Positions 1 to 8,790 are shown, counted from the first letter of the stretch. The stretch: 64,000 bases of DNA from Tepidibacter aestuarii (GCF_934924865.1 NZ_OW235315.1:1674001-1738000), one strand, 5' to 3'. Made by a program: numbers and translations. Notes: generated by a model from the sequence alone, not told the origin.

Positions 1-1
1 T

Positions 2-67
2 TTGAAATCTCACCATGAGTCTATGATAACTTACTATAAAAAAATAGGAGCTGTTGAACATAAGTAG
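2..67 (+). CDS. C-terminal end of a GNAT-like acetyltransferase (partial)
   Basis: An open frame enters from the left edge and stops with TAG at 65-67. Its last residues, SHHESMITYYKKIGAVEHK, look like the end of a GNAT N-acetyltransferase, where a conserved Y-x-K-x-G segment lies near the C terminus. Only 21 codons are present, so the family call is tentative. A hairpin with a T-run follows at 111-147 and would end this transcript. Confidence 0.4.
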   Translation: MKSHHESMITYYKKIGAVEHK

Positions 68-110
68 TTCAGTTTTGAAGTAGAAAATGAAAAATAACAA
101 CTCAATTTTG

Positions 111-147
111 AGGCGAAATTGCATATGGTTTCGCTTCTTATTTTTTG
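111..147 (+). terminator. Rho-independent terminator
   Basis: Stem AGGCGAAA / TTTCGCTT (one G-T pair) with a 10-base loop, followed by TCTTATTTTTTG. It lies 44 bases after the stop of the partial GNAT gene. Confidence 0.6.
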
Positions 148-170
148 TTAATATATCAATGTTTTTAACT

Positions 171-359
171 CAAAACAACTTTGTTAAGGAAAGAGACTTG
201 GAGTCCACCATTATCTCTTATTAGGGAAATCGTAGTAATTAAAGTTATTGTTTTCCCATATATCTACAAAATTACATATAAATGAAAATAATCTATTCAT
301 ATTATGTTAAAATATAGCTATATATTTATTTTTAATATATTACATAATGTCTATAATTC
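171..359 (+). repeat. Degenerate 3' half of the dispersed repeat plus its downstream arm (subtype B)
   Basis: Bases 171-210 resemble the end of the dispersed core (GGAAAGAGACTTGGAGTC). Bases 232-359 match the segments at 29826-29955 and 31747-31841: GTAGTAATTAAAGTTA, then TATCTACAAAATTA, then TATTATGTTAAAATATAG and TAATGTCTATAAT. In the other two places this arm also directly follows a core copy, so here the 5' half of the core has been lost. Confidence 0.55.
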
Positions 360-747
360 GTAGTTGACAATATAGAGTATGAGATATTTTTGGAAACTTG
401 GAATATCATACGATGAACAGTACTATAAGAAATGGCGGTTTTTAGTAATAATATTTATTGAAATAGATATACAGTAGAAGTTATGTAATATAACAAAAGG
501 ATGTTTCTAACTATATTTACTAAGCGATATGTTTTAAAAAATATATAAGTTTCTTATTCAATATCAACTAAAAAGTAAAGTTTATTTTCATGATATCATT
601 TATTACATTACTTGAATCAACAAGACATTTACTTGGTGATTGACTTTAAAAAACTAGTAATGAATGATAATATTTTGATAGGAAGTGTTTAGAAGAAACA
701 AAGTATTGATTGCTTATCAATGATAATAACAGACGGGAGTTGTTTTG
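360..747. other. Intergenic, no gene recognised
   Basis: AT-rich sequence without a convincing reading frame. It must hold the promoter of the HAD gene, whose ribosome binding site GACGGGAG lies at 732-739. I could not pick one promoter with confidence. Confidence 0.4.
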
Positions 748-1404
748 ATGAAATACAAATGCTTAGTTTTGGATCATGATGATACTGTAGTAAAAAGTAC
801 ACCTACAATTCATTACCCTTCATTCGTTGAAGCGATGAATGAACTACGCCCTGAAGTAGTACCTTATACTTTTGAAGAATTTGTAGGTTATTGTTTTGAT
901 CCTGGATTTCATAGCTTGTGCAAGGATATTTTAAAATATACGGACAGAGAAGAGTTAAGACAGCAGGAGATTTGGCGTAGTTATACAGGTGAAGTTATTC
1001 CACAGTTTTATGATGGGTTTTCGGATCTAATTTTGACTTTTAAAGAGTTAAGTGGATATATTTGTGTTGTATCCCATTCTGAAAGAAATCGAATTTTAAG
1101 GGATTACCGTGAGACTTTAGGTATAGAACCAGATTTAGTTTTTGGGTGGGAGCATGAAGAGCATCAAAGAAAGCCTAATCCTTACCCTTTGAAAGAGATT
1201 ATGAGACGTTTTAATTTGAAAAATGAAGAATTGATAATGATTGATGACTTGAAACCGGGTTTAGATATGGCTAGAAGTTGTCAAGTTGATTTTGCGTGTG
1301 CTGGATGGTCTCACATTATTCCTAGTATTAAAGAATATATGTATCAAAATTCTGACTATTATTTCAATGAAGTTAAAGAATTGAAGGATTTAGTTTTGTT
1401 ATAG
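748..1404 (+). CDS. HAD-superfamily hydrolase
   Basis: A 218-residue protein of the haloacid dehalogenase superfamily, most of which are phosphatases acting on small phosphorylated metabolites. Motif I is DHDDT near residue 9 (nucleophile and acid-base aspartates). Motif II is the serine in VVSHSE near residue 109. The motif III lysine is in RKPNPYP, and motif IV is the pair in MIDDLKPG near residue 165. The ATG at 748 is preferred to the TTG at 745 because GACGGGAG ends eight bases upstream. A single-gene unit: repeat material lies on both sides. The substrate cannot be told from sequence. Confidence 0.85.
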   Translation: MKYKCLVLDHDDTVVKSTPTIHYPSFVEAMNELRPEVVPYTFEEFVGYCFDPGFHSLCKDILKYTDREELRQQEIWRSYTGEVIPQFYDGFSDLILTFKELSGYICVVSHSERNRILRDYRETLGIEPDLVFGWEHEEHQRKPNPYPLKEIMRRFNLKNEELIMIDDLKPGLDMARSCQVDFACAGWSHIIPSIKEYMYQNSDYYFNEVKELKDLVLL

Positions 1405-1503
1405 TAATAATGATAGGGAAATTCATAATAGAATACCTAATATAATAGAGTCAGATCGAAGTATAATGTTATTGAATCATATAATAAAATTTGCCGTATA
1501 ATT

Positions 1504-1619
1504 GGACAAATTAGGCTTGTACTAAAAATAGGGAACACCTCAACAAGAATGCGATATGCATTTTAAAAATAATTATCTGCTTATGAAATGAAGAGGATGG
1601 ATAAACCATTCTCTTTTTG
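1504..1619 (+). repeat. Dispersed repeat core, copy 1
   Basis: Starts GGACAAATTAGGCTTGTAC, then a degraded TAGGGAACACCTCA hairpin, AACAAGAATGC, ATTATCTGC, and ends in the hairpin AGAGGATGG-ATAAA-CCATTCTCT followed by TTTTTG. This alternative 3' hairpin is shared with the copy ending at 45534; most other copies have a GGAAGG...CCTTCC hairpin instead. Confidence 0.85.
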
Positions 1620-2042
1620 TATATAGGATTATTTATAAAAATATATGAAAAGGCAGATTGGCTTAAAAAATAAAAAATTATATTAGTATTAAGATCATGG
1701 AAAATATTGTACAATAAAAAAATTTCTAGGTTGCTATTAATAGATTTAAAATAGCAGTAATGTAAGGTATTTTGAATGAAATAAGCTATAAGTAGTTTTA
1801 CATACTAGGATGAAAAGTAGATTAGATAAATAACAGACTTCATTTACATTTTAATTATAATAGAAAGTTAGAAAAGAAGAATATGAAAATTAAAAGAATA
1901 GGCAAAAGAAAGTTCTACTCTTGAATTATAGAATTTACTCATAAGATGAGTTGAAAATAAATAAAATTTAAAGTAAGAATAGATGCTTGTACTTAAAATA
2001 TAAAATTAAATGTATGTTTTCAAAAGAAAGTAGGAGAAATTT
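1620..2042. other. Intergenic leader of the GntR/Etf region
   Basis: No open frame of note. The start, ATATAGGATTATTTATAAAA, is the downstream arm also found after the repeat copy at 45446. A promoter-like ATGGAAAATATTGTACAAT at 1695-1713 resembles the promoter modules at 11378, 19686 and 45613. Confidence 0.4.
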
Positions 2043-2735
2043 ATGAATAAACAAGTGAAAAATAAAAAAGTATATGAGCAGGTAATTGAATACATAAACA
2101 ATATGATAATAGATGGAAAGCTAAAAAAGGGAGATAGATTACCTACAGAAAGAGAATTTGCAAAAAAATTGGATGTAAGCAGAACTTCAATTAGAGAAGC
2201 ACTAAAAACTCTAGATACAATAGGGTTAGTTAACAGAAGACAAGGAGATGGAACATTTATTAAAAATAATTTTGATGATTGTCTTTTTGAGCCTTTATCT
2301 ATGATGTTTAAATTGGAAGAGTGTAATGTTATTGAAATACTTGAACTAAGAAATATGATAGAGGCAGAAACAGCATTTTTAGCTGCAAAAAGAATTACAG
2401 ATGATGAGATAACTCAATTAAGTAAAGTATTTGAAAAAATGGTAAATGAAACGGATGAAAATTTAAGTGCAAAATATGACAAAGAATTTCATTATATTAT
2501 AGCAAAAGCATCTAAAAATTTAATAATTTTAAACTATTATAACGCAATGTCATCTATAATGGATTCTTTTATTAAAGAAACTAGGCTAAAAGTATTTGAA
2601 GAAGATAGAAGCGAGAAAATATTTAATCTACATAAAAACATTTATTTAGCACTGTTAAATAGAGATTGTAAAGGAGCTTCAGATGCTATGAGAGATCATA
2701 TGGAATTAATAAATTCTTGTTATTATTATAGCTAA
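2043..2735 (+). CDS. GntR-family (FadR/LldR-type) transcriptional regulator
   Basis: A 230-residue DNA-binding regulator. An N-terminal winged helix (about residues 10-76) contains the GntR signature TEREFAKKLDVSRTSIREAL and the wing RRQGDGTF. A C-terminal all-helical FCD ligand domain (about 95-220) has spaced acidic and histidine residues (EFH, LHKN, DHME). FCD regulators commonly sense small carboxylates such as lactate or glycolate. It lies directly upstream of the Etf and flavoprotein operon in the same direction, so it is the likely repressor of that operon; this is inference. AGGAGA lies just before the ATG. Confidence 0.88.
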   Translation: MNKQVKNKKVYEQVIEYINNMIIDGKLKKGDRLPTEREFAKKLDVSRTSIREALKTLDTIGLVNRRQGDGTFIKNNFDDCLFEPLSMMFKLEECNVIEILELRNMIEAETAFLAAKRITDDEITQLSKVFEKMVNETDENLSAKYDKEFHYIIAKASKNLIILNYYNAMSSIMDSFIKETRLKVFEEDRSEKIFNLHKNIYLALLNRDCKGASDAMRDHMELINSCYYYS

Positions 2736-2761
2736 TATCCTAAATGGGATATTAGCTTTTT
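2730..2761 (+). terminator. Rho-independent terminator after the GntR gene
   Basis: Perfect 11-bp stem AGCTAATATCC / GGATATTAGCT with loop TAAAT and a TTTTTATT tail. The stop codon of the regulator lies inside the 5' arm. It separates the regulator transcript from the etfB promoter region. Confidence 0.85.
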
Positions 2762-2935
2762 ATTATGTAAAAAATTTTTAAAAAGGAATGATTGACATAT
2801 AACAGCATATATTTTATAAAAGGTAATACCAATTTTGATATTATATAGAAATTTATTAATCGAATGATTAAATAAAAGAAAATAATAACGAAAGCTTAAG
2901 ATATAAATAAAAGAATAGTGGAAAGGACGGTATGT

Positions 2936-3739
2936 ATGAAGAATTTAATAGTTTTAATTAAACAAGTACCAGATATGGAAAAAGTAAAGTTTGATAGCGA
3001 AAGAGGGGTTGTAGATCGAAAATCTGCTGGAACAGAAATAAATCCTTTTGATTTAAATGCCCTAGAAGCTGCTGTACAAATAAAAGAAAAAACGCAAAGT
3101 AATGTAATTGCAATAAGTATGGGTCCCCCTCAAGCTGAAGAGGCTTTAAAAGAAGCTATTGCTAGAGGTGCGGATGAAGGGATTTTAGTTACTGATAAAA
3201 CATTTGGCGGTTCAGATACAAAAGCAACTTCAGCAATTTTAGCAGCGGCCATTAAAAAAATAGGAGATTTTAGTTTAATTATTGCTGGTGAAAAAAGTGT
3301 AGATGGAGATACGGGTCAGGTAGGAGCTGAGACAGCAGAATATTTAAAAATTCCACATGTTTCATATGTTTGTAATGTTGAAAATATAGATGAAGACACA
3401 ATTAAGTTAGTTTCTGAGATTTGGGAAGGCACATTTTTAATGCAGATGAATTTACCTGGATTAATAACTGTTACTAAAGATATTAATACACCGAGACTAC
3501 CTTCATTTAAAAGTAAACTAAAGGCTAGAAAAGCAGTAATTAAAAAAATAGGATTGGAAGATTTGGAAGGGATATTGTCTTTAGAAGAAGTTGGATTTAA
3601 AGGTTCGCCAACAAAGGTTAAGAAAATAGAAGTTCCTGGTGATTTAAAAAGGGAAGGTAAACTCTTTAGAGACAATATTGAAGAAGCTGTAGAAGAGATT
3701 GTTGAAACATTATTAGAAAAGAAAATTATGGAGGGATAG
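2936..3739 (+). CDS. etfB: Electron transfer flavoprotein beta subunit
   Basis: A 267-residue EtfB/FixA family protein, partner of EtfA in an FAD/AMP- or bis-FAD-containing heterodimer that passes electrons to or from a flavoprotein dehydrogenase. Seen here: the N-terminal LIVLIKQVPDMEKVKFD, the segment NPFDLNALEAA, and the nucleotide-binding loop around SVDGDTGQVG at about residue 122. The ATG at 2936 is chosen over the upstream GTG at 2918 because GGAAAGGACGG precedes it. Its stop is two bases before the etfA start. DGDT-containing EtfB proteins occur in bifurcating complexes, which fits the neighbouring dehydrogenase. Confidence 0.93.
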   Translation: MKNLIVLIKQVPDMEKVKFDSERGVVDRKSAGTEINPFDLNALEAAVQIKEKTQSNVIAISMGPPQAEEALKEAIARGADEGILVTDKTFGGSDTKATSAILAAAIKKIGDFSLIIAGEKSVDGDTGQVGAETAEYLKIPHVSYVCNVENIDEDTIKLVSEIWEGTFLMQMNLPGLITVTKDINTPRLPSFKSKLKARKAVIKKIGLEDLEGILSLEEVGFKGSPTKVKKIEVPGDLKREGKLFRDNIEEAVEEIVETLLEKKIMEG

Positions 3740-3741
3740 TG

Positions 3742-4731
3742 ATGGCAAATAAAGATTACAATGGAATTTTAGTTTTTGCTGAACAGAAAAATGGAGTAAT
3801 CCACAAAGTGAGTTATGAACTTTTAAATAAAGGAAGAGAAATGGCAAAAGAAAATGATTTACCTGTATATAGTGTAGTATTGGGATCTAAAAATATTGAT
3901 GTAAATGAATTAATTTATCGTGGTGCAGATAAGGTTTATTATATTGAGGATTATATATTTAATCAACCTAAAGAAATATTGTATAAAGAAAATTTAGTTA
4001 AATTAATAAATGATATTAAGCCAGAAATATTTTTAATTGGAGCAACAAGTTTTGGGCGTTCTTTAGCTCCTCGCTTGGCAGCATCTTTAAAAACAGGATT
4101 AACAGCAGATTGTACTGAGTTAAAGATTGATGATGATGGAAAATTAATTCAGATAAGACCTGCTTTTAGTGATAACATATTAGCACATATAAAGACAGAC
4201 ACATATCCACAAATGGCAACTATAAGGTATAAAGAGTTTTCAGAGGCAGAAAGAAATACTAATTTAAGTGGTGAAATAATAAAATTAGATTCTATTAAAA
4301 TTGAGGATGATTTAGTTAAGGTAATTAAAGAAATAGGAAGCAAGGAAATTGATATTTCAGAAGCTGAGGTTGTAGTTTCTGGTGGTAGAGGTTTAAAGAG
4401 TCCAGATGATTTTAAAATGTTAGAAGAGTTAGCTAAGTTACTAGGCGGTATGGTTGGAGCTAGTAGAGCAGTAGTTGATGAAGGTTATATATCTAAAGAA
4501 TATCAAGTAGGATATAGCGGAAATAGAGTAAAACCTAAATTATATATTGCATGTGGAATTTCTGGTGCTCCACAGCATATAGCTGGTATGAGTGAGTCTG
4601 ATACTATAGTTGCCATTAATTCAGATCCATCTGCTCAGATTTTTAATATAGCTGATATTGGAATTGTTGGAGATCTATATGATGTAGTACCTAGAATTAT
4701 TGATAAAGTAAAATCTAAAAGTTTAGCTTAA
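3742..4731 (+). CDS. etfA: Electron transfer flavoprotein alpha subunit
   Basis: A 329-residue EtfA/FixB protein. The N-terminal Etf domain covers about residues 1-190; the C-terminal FAD-binding domain contains VVSGGRGLKSPDDF (about 212), YSGNRVKPKLYIACGISGAPQH (about 255-275, quoted only in part here as CGISGAPQH) and INSDPSAQIFNIADIGIVGD. Start at ATG 3742 after GGAGGG, almost touching etfB. It has no N-terminal ferredoxin domain, unlike the longer alpha subunit (LctC) described for the Acetobacterium woodii lactate dehydrogenase complex. FAD and the complex with EtfB and the flavoprotein at 6008 are inferred from family knowledge. Confidence 0.93.
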   Translation: MANKDYNGILVFAEQKNGVIHKVSYELLNKGREMAKENDLPVYSVVLGSKNIDVNELIYRGADKVYYIEDYIFNQPKEILYKENLVKLINDIKPEIFLIGATSFGRSLAPRLAASLKTGLTADCTELKIDDDGKLIQIRPAFSDNILAHIKTDTYPQMATIRYKEFSEAERNTNLSGEIIKLDSIKIEDDLVKVIKEIGSKEIDISEAEVVVSGGRGLKSPDDFKMLEELAKLLGGMVGASRAVVDEGYISKEYQVGYSGNRVKPKLYIACGISGAPQHIAGMSESDTIVAINSDPSAQIFNIADIGIVGDLYDVVPRIIDKVKSKSLA

Positions 4732-4786
4732 AATAATAAGTTATGGTATGCACTATTCAAAATTATTAAAAAGGAGAATGAAATTT

Positions 4787-5947
4787 ATGACTAAAAAAAG
4801 TGTTATGCCTGGTTTTTTTGCAGTAGCTTTTGTATGGTTTACAACTCACTTTGGTGGGGGATTTGCATCGGGTAGGCAACTTGTAGCTTATTATGTTAAT
4901 TATGGATGGTATTCAATATTCATGCCTATTATAGCAACATTATTACAAACATTTGTTTTTTACTATGCATGGAAGTATGCAGTGCAGCATAAAGCATATG
5001 ATTATAGAAACTGGGCAAATGGTATTTATAAGCCATTTGAAAAGCTTTTTTCAAATTTATTTGAAATAATATTCAATTTAATTCTAGTTACAGCAACAGC
5101 AGTTGCATTTGCAACTGGAGGAGCTACAATAGAAGGTGTTTTTGGAACTCCTTATATAATCAATACAATTGTTATAGCAGTAGCTATATTTTTACTTACA
5201 ATTTTTGGAGCAAATGTAGTAAGAAAAGCAGCATCAACTATTGCTATAGCAATAGTATTAGGAATACTTGTAATATATATTCCTAATATAATACATTTCT
5301 GGCCTAAAATTGTGCAAAATTTAAGTGCACTTAAGAGTGGAACAATTCAAAATGAATATTCATTTTGGGATGCGCTACGCAAGGCTATAGTGTATGCTGG
5401 ATTTCAATCTTGTTGCTTAGGCGCATATATTGCACATGCAGATATATTAAAAGATGTAAATGAAGCTAAAAAAGCAGCACTTTGGGGATTTATTATCAAT
5501 TCAGTTATATTAGTAATAGCTACTTTGGGAATTATGGTATATTATCAAGACGGTATTCTTGGTGAAGCTGTACCTGCATTATTTGTAGTTAAAAATGGTT
5601 TAGGTTCAGCTTGGATGACACCTTTAGTATCAATACTTATAATTTTAGGAGTTATTTCAACTGGTGTTAACTTAATATTTGGTATAACTAAAAGAATAGT
5701 TACATTTATGGGTAGAAAAGATAATCCTCAAGTAGCAAAAGAAAAAGAAAGAAGAAGAAATATTTTTGCATCTGCTATTTATGTATTATTAACATGGTGC
5801 ATTGCATTATTTGGATTAATACCTTTAATTGCAAAAGGATATGGAACTTTAGGATATATCTCAATATTCGTTATTATAATTCCTATATTAATTAAAGGGA
5901 TTAAAGGATGGGATAACAATACTAGCGCAAAAGTTGATACAGAATAA
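4787..5947 (+). CDS. YkvI-family integral membrane protein, putative substrate permease
   Basis: A 386-residue polytopic membrane protein with about ten hydrophobic segments. The N-terminal FTTHFGGGFASGRQ is typical of the YkvI family, which has an APC/LeuT-like appearance and no firmly established substrate. The start is ATG 4787 after AAGGAG at 4771; the upstream frame to 4748 has no ribosome binding site. It sits between etfA and the FAD-linked dehydrogenase, where the A. woodii lactate operon carries an LctP-type permease, so uptake of lactate or another 2-hydroxyacid is a reasonable inference. The charged loop RKDNPQVAKEKERRR (about 316-330) faces the cytoplasm by the positive-inside rule. 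Confidence 0.8.
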   Translation: MTKKSVMPGFFAVAFVWFTTHFGGGFASGRQLVAYYVNYGWYSIFMPIIATLLQTFVFYYAWKYAVQHKAYDYRNWANGIYKPFEKLFSNLFEIIFNLILVTATAVAFATGGATIEGVFGTPYIINTIVIAVAIFLLTIFGANVVRKAASTIAIAIVLGILVIYIPNIIHFWPKIVQNLSALKSGTIQNEYSFWDALRKAIVYAGFQSCCLGAYIAHADILKDVNEAKKAALWGFIINSVILVIATLGIMVYYQDGILGEAVPALFVVKNGLGSAWMTPLVSILIILGVISTGVNLIFGITKRIVTFMGRKDNPQVAKEKERRRNIFASAIYVLLTWCIALFGLIPLIAKGYGTLGYISIFVIIIPILIKGIKGWDNNTSAKVDTE

Positions 5948-6007
5948 AACTTAAAGTCTAATTATATAGTTTAAATATATTATGTGTGTTAAAAAGGGGG
6001 ATTTACA

Positions 6008-7390
6008 ATGAAACAAGAAATAATAAATAACTTAAAAAAAATTGTAGGTGATGATTGGGCAGTTACTGAATTATCTCATATGCAGAGTTATTTATATGAT
6101 GAAACTGAATTATTGATACGTCCAAAAGCTTGTGAAGATTGTGTAGTAGTAAAACCTAAGAATGCACAGGAAATAAGTGAAATAGTAAAATATGCTAATG
6201 AAGAATTAATTTCTATAGTACCTAGAGGGGGAGGTACAGGTATATGTGGTGGAGCAATACCTACTAAACCTAGTATTATAATATCATTAGAAAGATTGAA
6301 TAAGATTATTGAGTTAGATGAAGATAATATTATGATTACAGTAGAATCAGGAGCTACTCTTGCTGACTTAATTGAAGAATTAAATAAACATGATAAATTG
6401 TTTTTCCCTGTTCATCCAGGTGATGAAGGAGCGCAAATTGGTGGAATGGTTGTAGAAAATGCTGGAGGTGTAAGGGCAGTAAAACATGGAATTATGAGAA
6501 ATCATATTAAAGCTTTAGAAGTAGTTCTTCCTACTGGAGAAATAGTTAATTTAGGAGGCAAATTACTTAAAAACAATATGGGCTATGATTTATTGCATAT
6601 GATGATAGGTAGTGAAGGAACTTTAGGAATAGTAACTAAAGTAACATTAAAGTTATATGCAAAAACTAATAATATTGCTACATTGGTTGTATCTTTTGAT
6701 AATAGAGAAGATGCTTCAGCAGTAGTACCTAAAATATTACAGGAAGGAATTATACCTTTAGCTATTGAATATATGGAAAGATTTGTTTCAGAAGAATCTG
6801 CAAAACATATTGGATTAACATGGCCAACAACGAATGGTTCTGTAGATTTAATATTTATTTTAGATGAAGCCACAGAAGATGATTTATACAGTAAAAGCGA
6901 AGCAATTGTGGATTTGTGTGAAAAATATAATGCAGTAGACAGTTTGATAGCTGAAAGCTCGAAAGATCAGAAAAATATTTTAGATATACGTAGTAATGCT
7001 TACACAGCTTTTAAAGAAAATGTTGCAGATGCTTTAGATATTGCTGTACCATCTGCTTGTGTACCTGATTTAATGAATGATTTAATTAATATAGCAAAAA
7101 AATATAATACTATTACCCCAGCTGTAGGTCATATAGCAGATGGTAATATCCATAATTTTATAATGGCTGAAAATGGAGGACTTCCACCTTACTTTGATGA
7201 TATTAAGAAAGATATGTATGAAGCTGCTATTAAATATGGAGGAACAATTACTGCAGAACATGGAACAGGTAAAACAAGAAAAAAACATATGTCTTTACAG
7301 TTTACTAATAGAGAAATAGAAATTATGAGTGGAATAAAAAAAGTATTTGACCCAAATGGAATATTAAATCCGGGAACAGTAATTGATTAA
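6008..7390 (+). CDS. FAD-linked 2-hydroxyacid (lactate-type) dehydrogenase, GlcD/LctD family
   Basis: A 460-residue flavoprotein of the GlcD family. The PCMH-type FAD domain spans about residues 40-215, with VPRGGGTGICGGAIP near 75 and HPGDEGAQIGGMVVENAGG near 138. The C-terminal FAD-oxidase domain includes TPAVGHIADGNIH and TAEHGTGKTRKKHM and ends in FDPNGILNPGTV. Family members oxidise lactate, glycolate or other 2-hydroxyacids. With EtfAB next door, the parallel is the LctBCD complex, in which lactate oxidation by NAD+ is driven by simultaneous ferredoxin oxidation. AAGGGGG precedes the ATG, and a strong terminator follows at 7470. Confidence 0.88.
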   Translation: MKQEIINNLKKIVGDDWAVTELSHMQSYLYDETELLIRPKACEDCVVVKPKNAQEISEIVKYANEELISIVPRGGGTGICGGAIPTKPSIIISLERLNKIIELDEDNIMITVESGATLADLIEELNKHDKLFFPVHPGDEGAQIGGMVVENAGGVRAVKHGIMRNHIKALEVVLPTGEIVNLGGKLLKNNMGYDLLHMMIGSEGTLGIVTKVTLKLYAKTNNIATLVVSFDNREDASAVVPKILQEGIIPLAIEYMERFVSEESAKHIGLTWPTTNGSVDLIFILDEATEDDLYSKSEAIVDLCEKYNAVDSLIAESSKDQKNILDIRSNAYTAFKENVADALDIAVPSACVPDLMNDLINIAKKYNTITPAVGHIADGNIHNFIMAENGGLPPYFDDIKKDMYEAAIKYGGTITAEHGTGKTRKKHMSLQFTNREIEIMSGIKKVFDPNGILNPGTVID

Positions 7391-7469
7391 AAGATATATA
7401 GTGAATTATAGTATATAGAGCCATGGTAGAAAAATTATATTTACTGAAAAAGTAATAAAATAGAGTAAG

Positions 7470-7506
7470 CAGCTAATAGACCATATGGTCTATTAGCTGA
7501 TTTTTG
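7470..7506 (+). terminator. Operon terminator
   Basis: Perfect 13-bp stem CAGCTAATAGACC / GGTCTATTAGCTG with loop ATAT, followed by ATTTTTG. It closes the etfB-etfA-permease-dehydrogenase operon. Confidence 0.88.
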
Positions 7507-7600
7507 TTTGATATTAAAAATTCTATACATTAATTGGTTATAAAACTTATTATTAACCCTATAATCCCGCATACTATTTCCCTTTGCATATTTTCTCTTA

Positions 7601-7662
7601 AAAAATTAAAAAAATAACTACCTGTTTATTAATGAAGGAGGCCTAGAGTCACCTTCTTTTTA
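7601..7662 (+). repeat. Partial dispersed repeat (3' half only)
   Basis: AAAATAACTACCTGTTTATTAATGAAGGAGGCC then TAGAGTCACCTTCTTTTTA matches the last half of the core; the two 5' hairpins are missing. The TTATTAAGCG...ATACAGAACA after it matches the downstream arm seen after 47103 and 63150. Confidence 0.7.
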
Positions 7663-7765
7663 AATTTAGTTATTAAGCGTAAATATACAGAACATGGGTT
7701 ATTAATGATTTATAATTAAAAAATAATAATAAATTAAACATAAACATGATATATACATAAGACGA

Positions 7766-7804
7766 AACACTATAAAACATTTATACCAAATGTTTTATAG
7801 TGTT
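7766..7804. other. Perfect 17-bp inverted repeat
   Basis: Arms AACACTATAAAACATTT (7766-7782) and AAATGTTTTATAGTGTT (7788-7804) are perfect complements around the loop ATACC. There is no T-run after either arm, so it is not an obvious terminator. It lies in a 520-base gap between the operon terminator and the PKD gene, and I see nothing else there except the partial repeat. Confidence 0.7.
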
Positions 7805-8027
7805 ACATTTGTACCTAATCTATTTTAGCAGTTATGAATATTGAAGAACAACATATTAGTGTAATCATACAATACTAGTGAAAACAAATTATTTTAATAA
7901 ATGAAATTAGAACGAAACTAAGATTATAATTGTAATTATATAAAAAATGATATGAAATAGGGAATATGCTAATCTTATGTTTTTATGATTTTTTTTAACG
8001 TTATAGTGCTTAAGGAGGTAAGAAAAA

Positions 8028-8723
8028 ATGAAAAATGATATTACACATAAAAAAAGACAAAATGGTGAAGGCTCATCTTATACACGTGATTTGGAGGACA
8101 GTAGTAATTCAACACCAATAGCTGATGCTGGTGGTCCGTATACAGGTGATGAAGGATCACCGATAATCTTTGATGGTTCTGCTTCTTATGATCCTGATGG
8201 AGGTACTCTGGAATATCGTTGGGATTTTGACGGGGACGGAATATGGGATACTAGCTGGTCAAGTCAACCAACAGCTACTTATACTTTTGAAGATAACTGC
8301 TTATGTACAGTAAGATTAGAAGTTAGGGATAATAACGGAGCTACTGATACAAGCGATACTACTGTTACAGTGAATAATGTTCCATCAATAGTTGGAGAGA
8401 TTTCTCTTTCTAATGATCGAGTATTGGTTAATACAGAAATAGTTGCAAGTGCAAACTTCACTGATCCTGGAATTTTAGATACTCATACAGCAGAGTGGGA
8501 TTGGGGGGATAGTACTACTTCACCTGGTGAAGTGATTGAAGTAAGCGGCTCTGGATCGGTAAGTGGTAGTCATATTTATACAAAATGTGGCAAGTATATA
8601 ATTACACTCAAAGTTACTGACAAAGATGGTGGTGTAGGTACATCGACTTATAAGTATGTTATAATTTATAGTCAAAAGAGAGGAATATCACTAGAAAAAT
8701 TTTATATACAGGAAATTTTATAA
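8028..8723 (+). CDS. PKD-domain protein without a visible signal peptide
   Basis: A 231-residue protein with two PKD (Ig-like) domains. The first (about 32-118) has ADAGGPYTGDEGSPIIFDGS and YRWDFDGDGIWD; the second (about 120-215) has ASANFTDPG, WDWGDST and KYIITLKVTDKDGG. PKD domains usually mediate extracellular protein or carbohydrate contacts. The N terminus MKNDITHKKRQNGEGSS is hydrophilic with no signal peptide, which is odd for this family. AAGGAGGT lies at the right distance from the ATG, so the start is secure. It may be a detached fragment of a larger surface protein or may be exported by another route. No partner gene is adjacent. Confidence 0.8.
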   Translation: MKNDITHKKRQNGEGSSYTRDLEDSSNSTPIADAGGPYTGDEGSPIIFDGSASYDPDGGTLEYRWDFDGDGIWDTSWSSQPTATYTFEDNCLCTVRLEVRDNNGATDTSDTTVTVNNVPSIVGEISLSNDRVLVNTEIVASANFTDPGILDTHTAEWDWGDSTTSPGEVIEVSGSGSVSGSHIYTKCGKYIITLKVTDKDGGVGTSTYKYVIIYSQKRGISLEKFYIQEIL

Positions 8724-8742
8724 TTAAATGATTAGATATTTA

Positions 8743-8790
8743 TAAAATAGCTAACAGAAAATAAAATTTATTTTTTTGTTAGCTATTTTA
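8743..8790 (+). terminator. Rho-independent terminator
   Basis: Stem TAAAATAGCTAACA / TGTTAGCTATTTTA (14 bp, perfect) around an AT-rich loop that contains a T-run, 20 bases after the PKD gene. Confidence 0.75.

Noticed and set aside
1511..1714. Minus-strand 67-codon frame
   Set aside because: It lies entirely across repeat copy 1; similar minus-strand frames appear at other copies only because the repeat is AT-rich. No ribosome binding site.
2918..2935. Upstream GTG start for etfB
   Set aside because: GGAAAGGACGG lies inside this extension and serves the ATG at 2936. The extra residues are not typical of EtfB.
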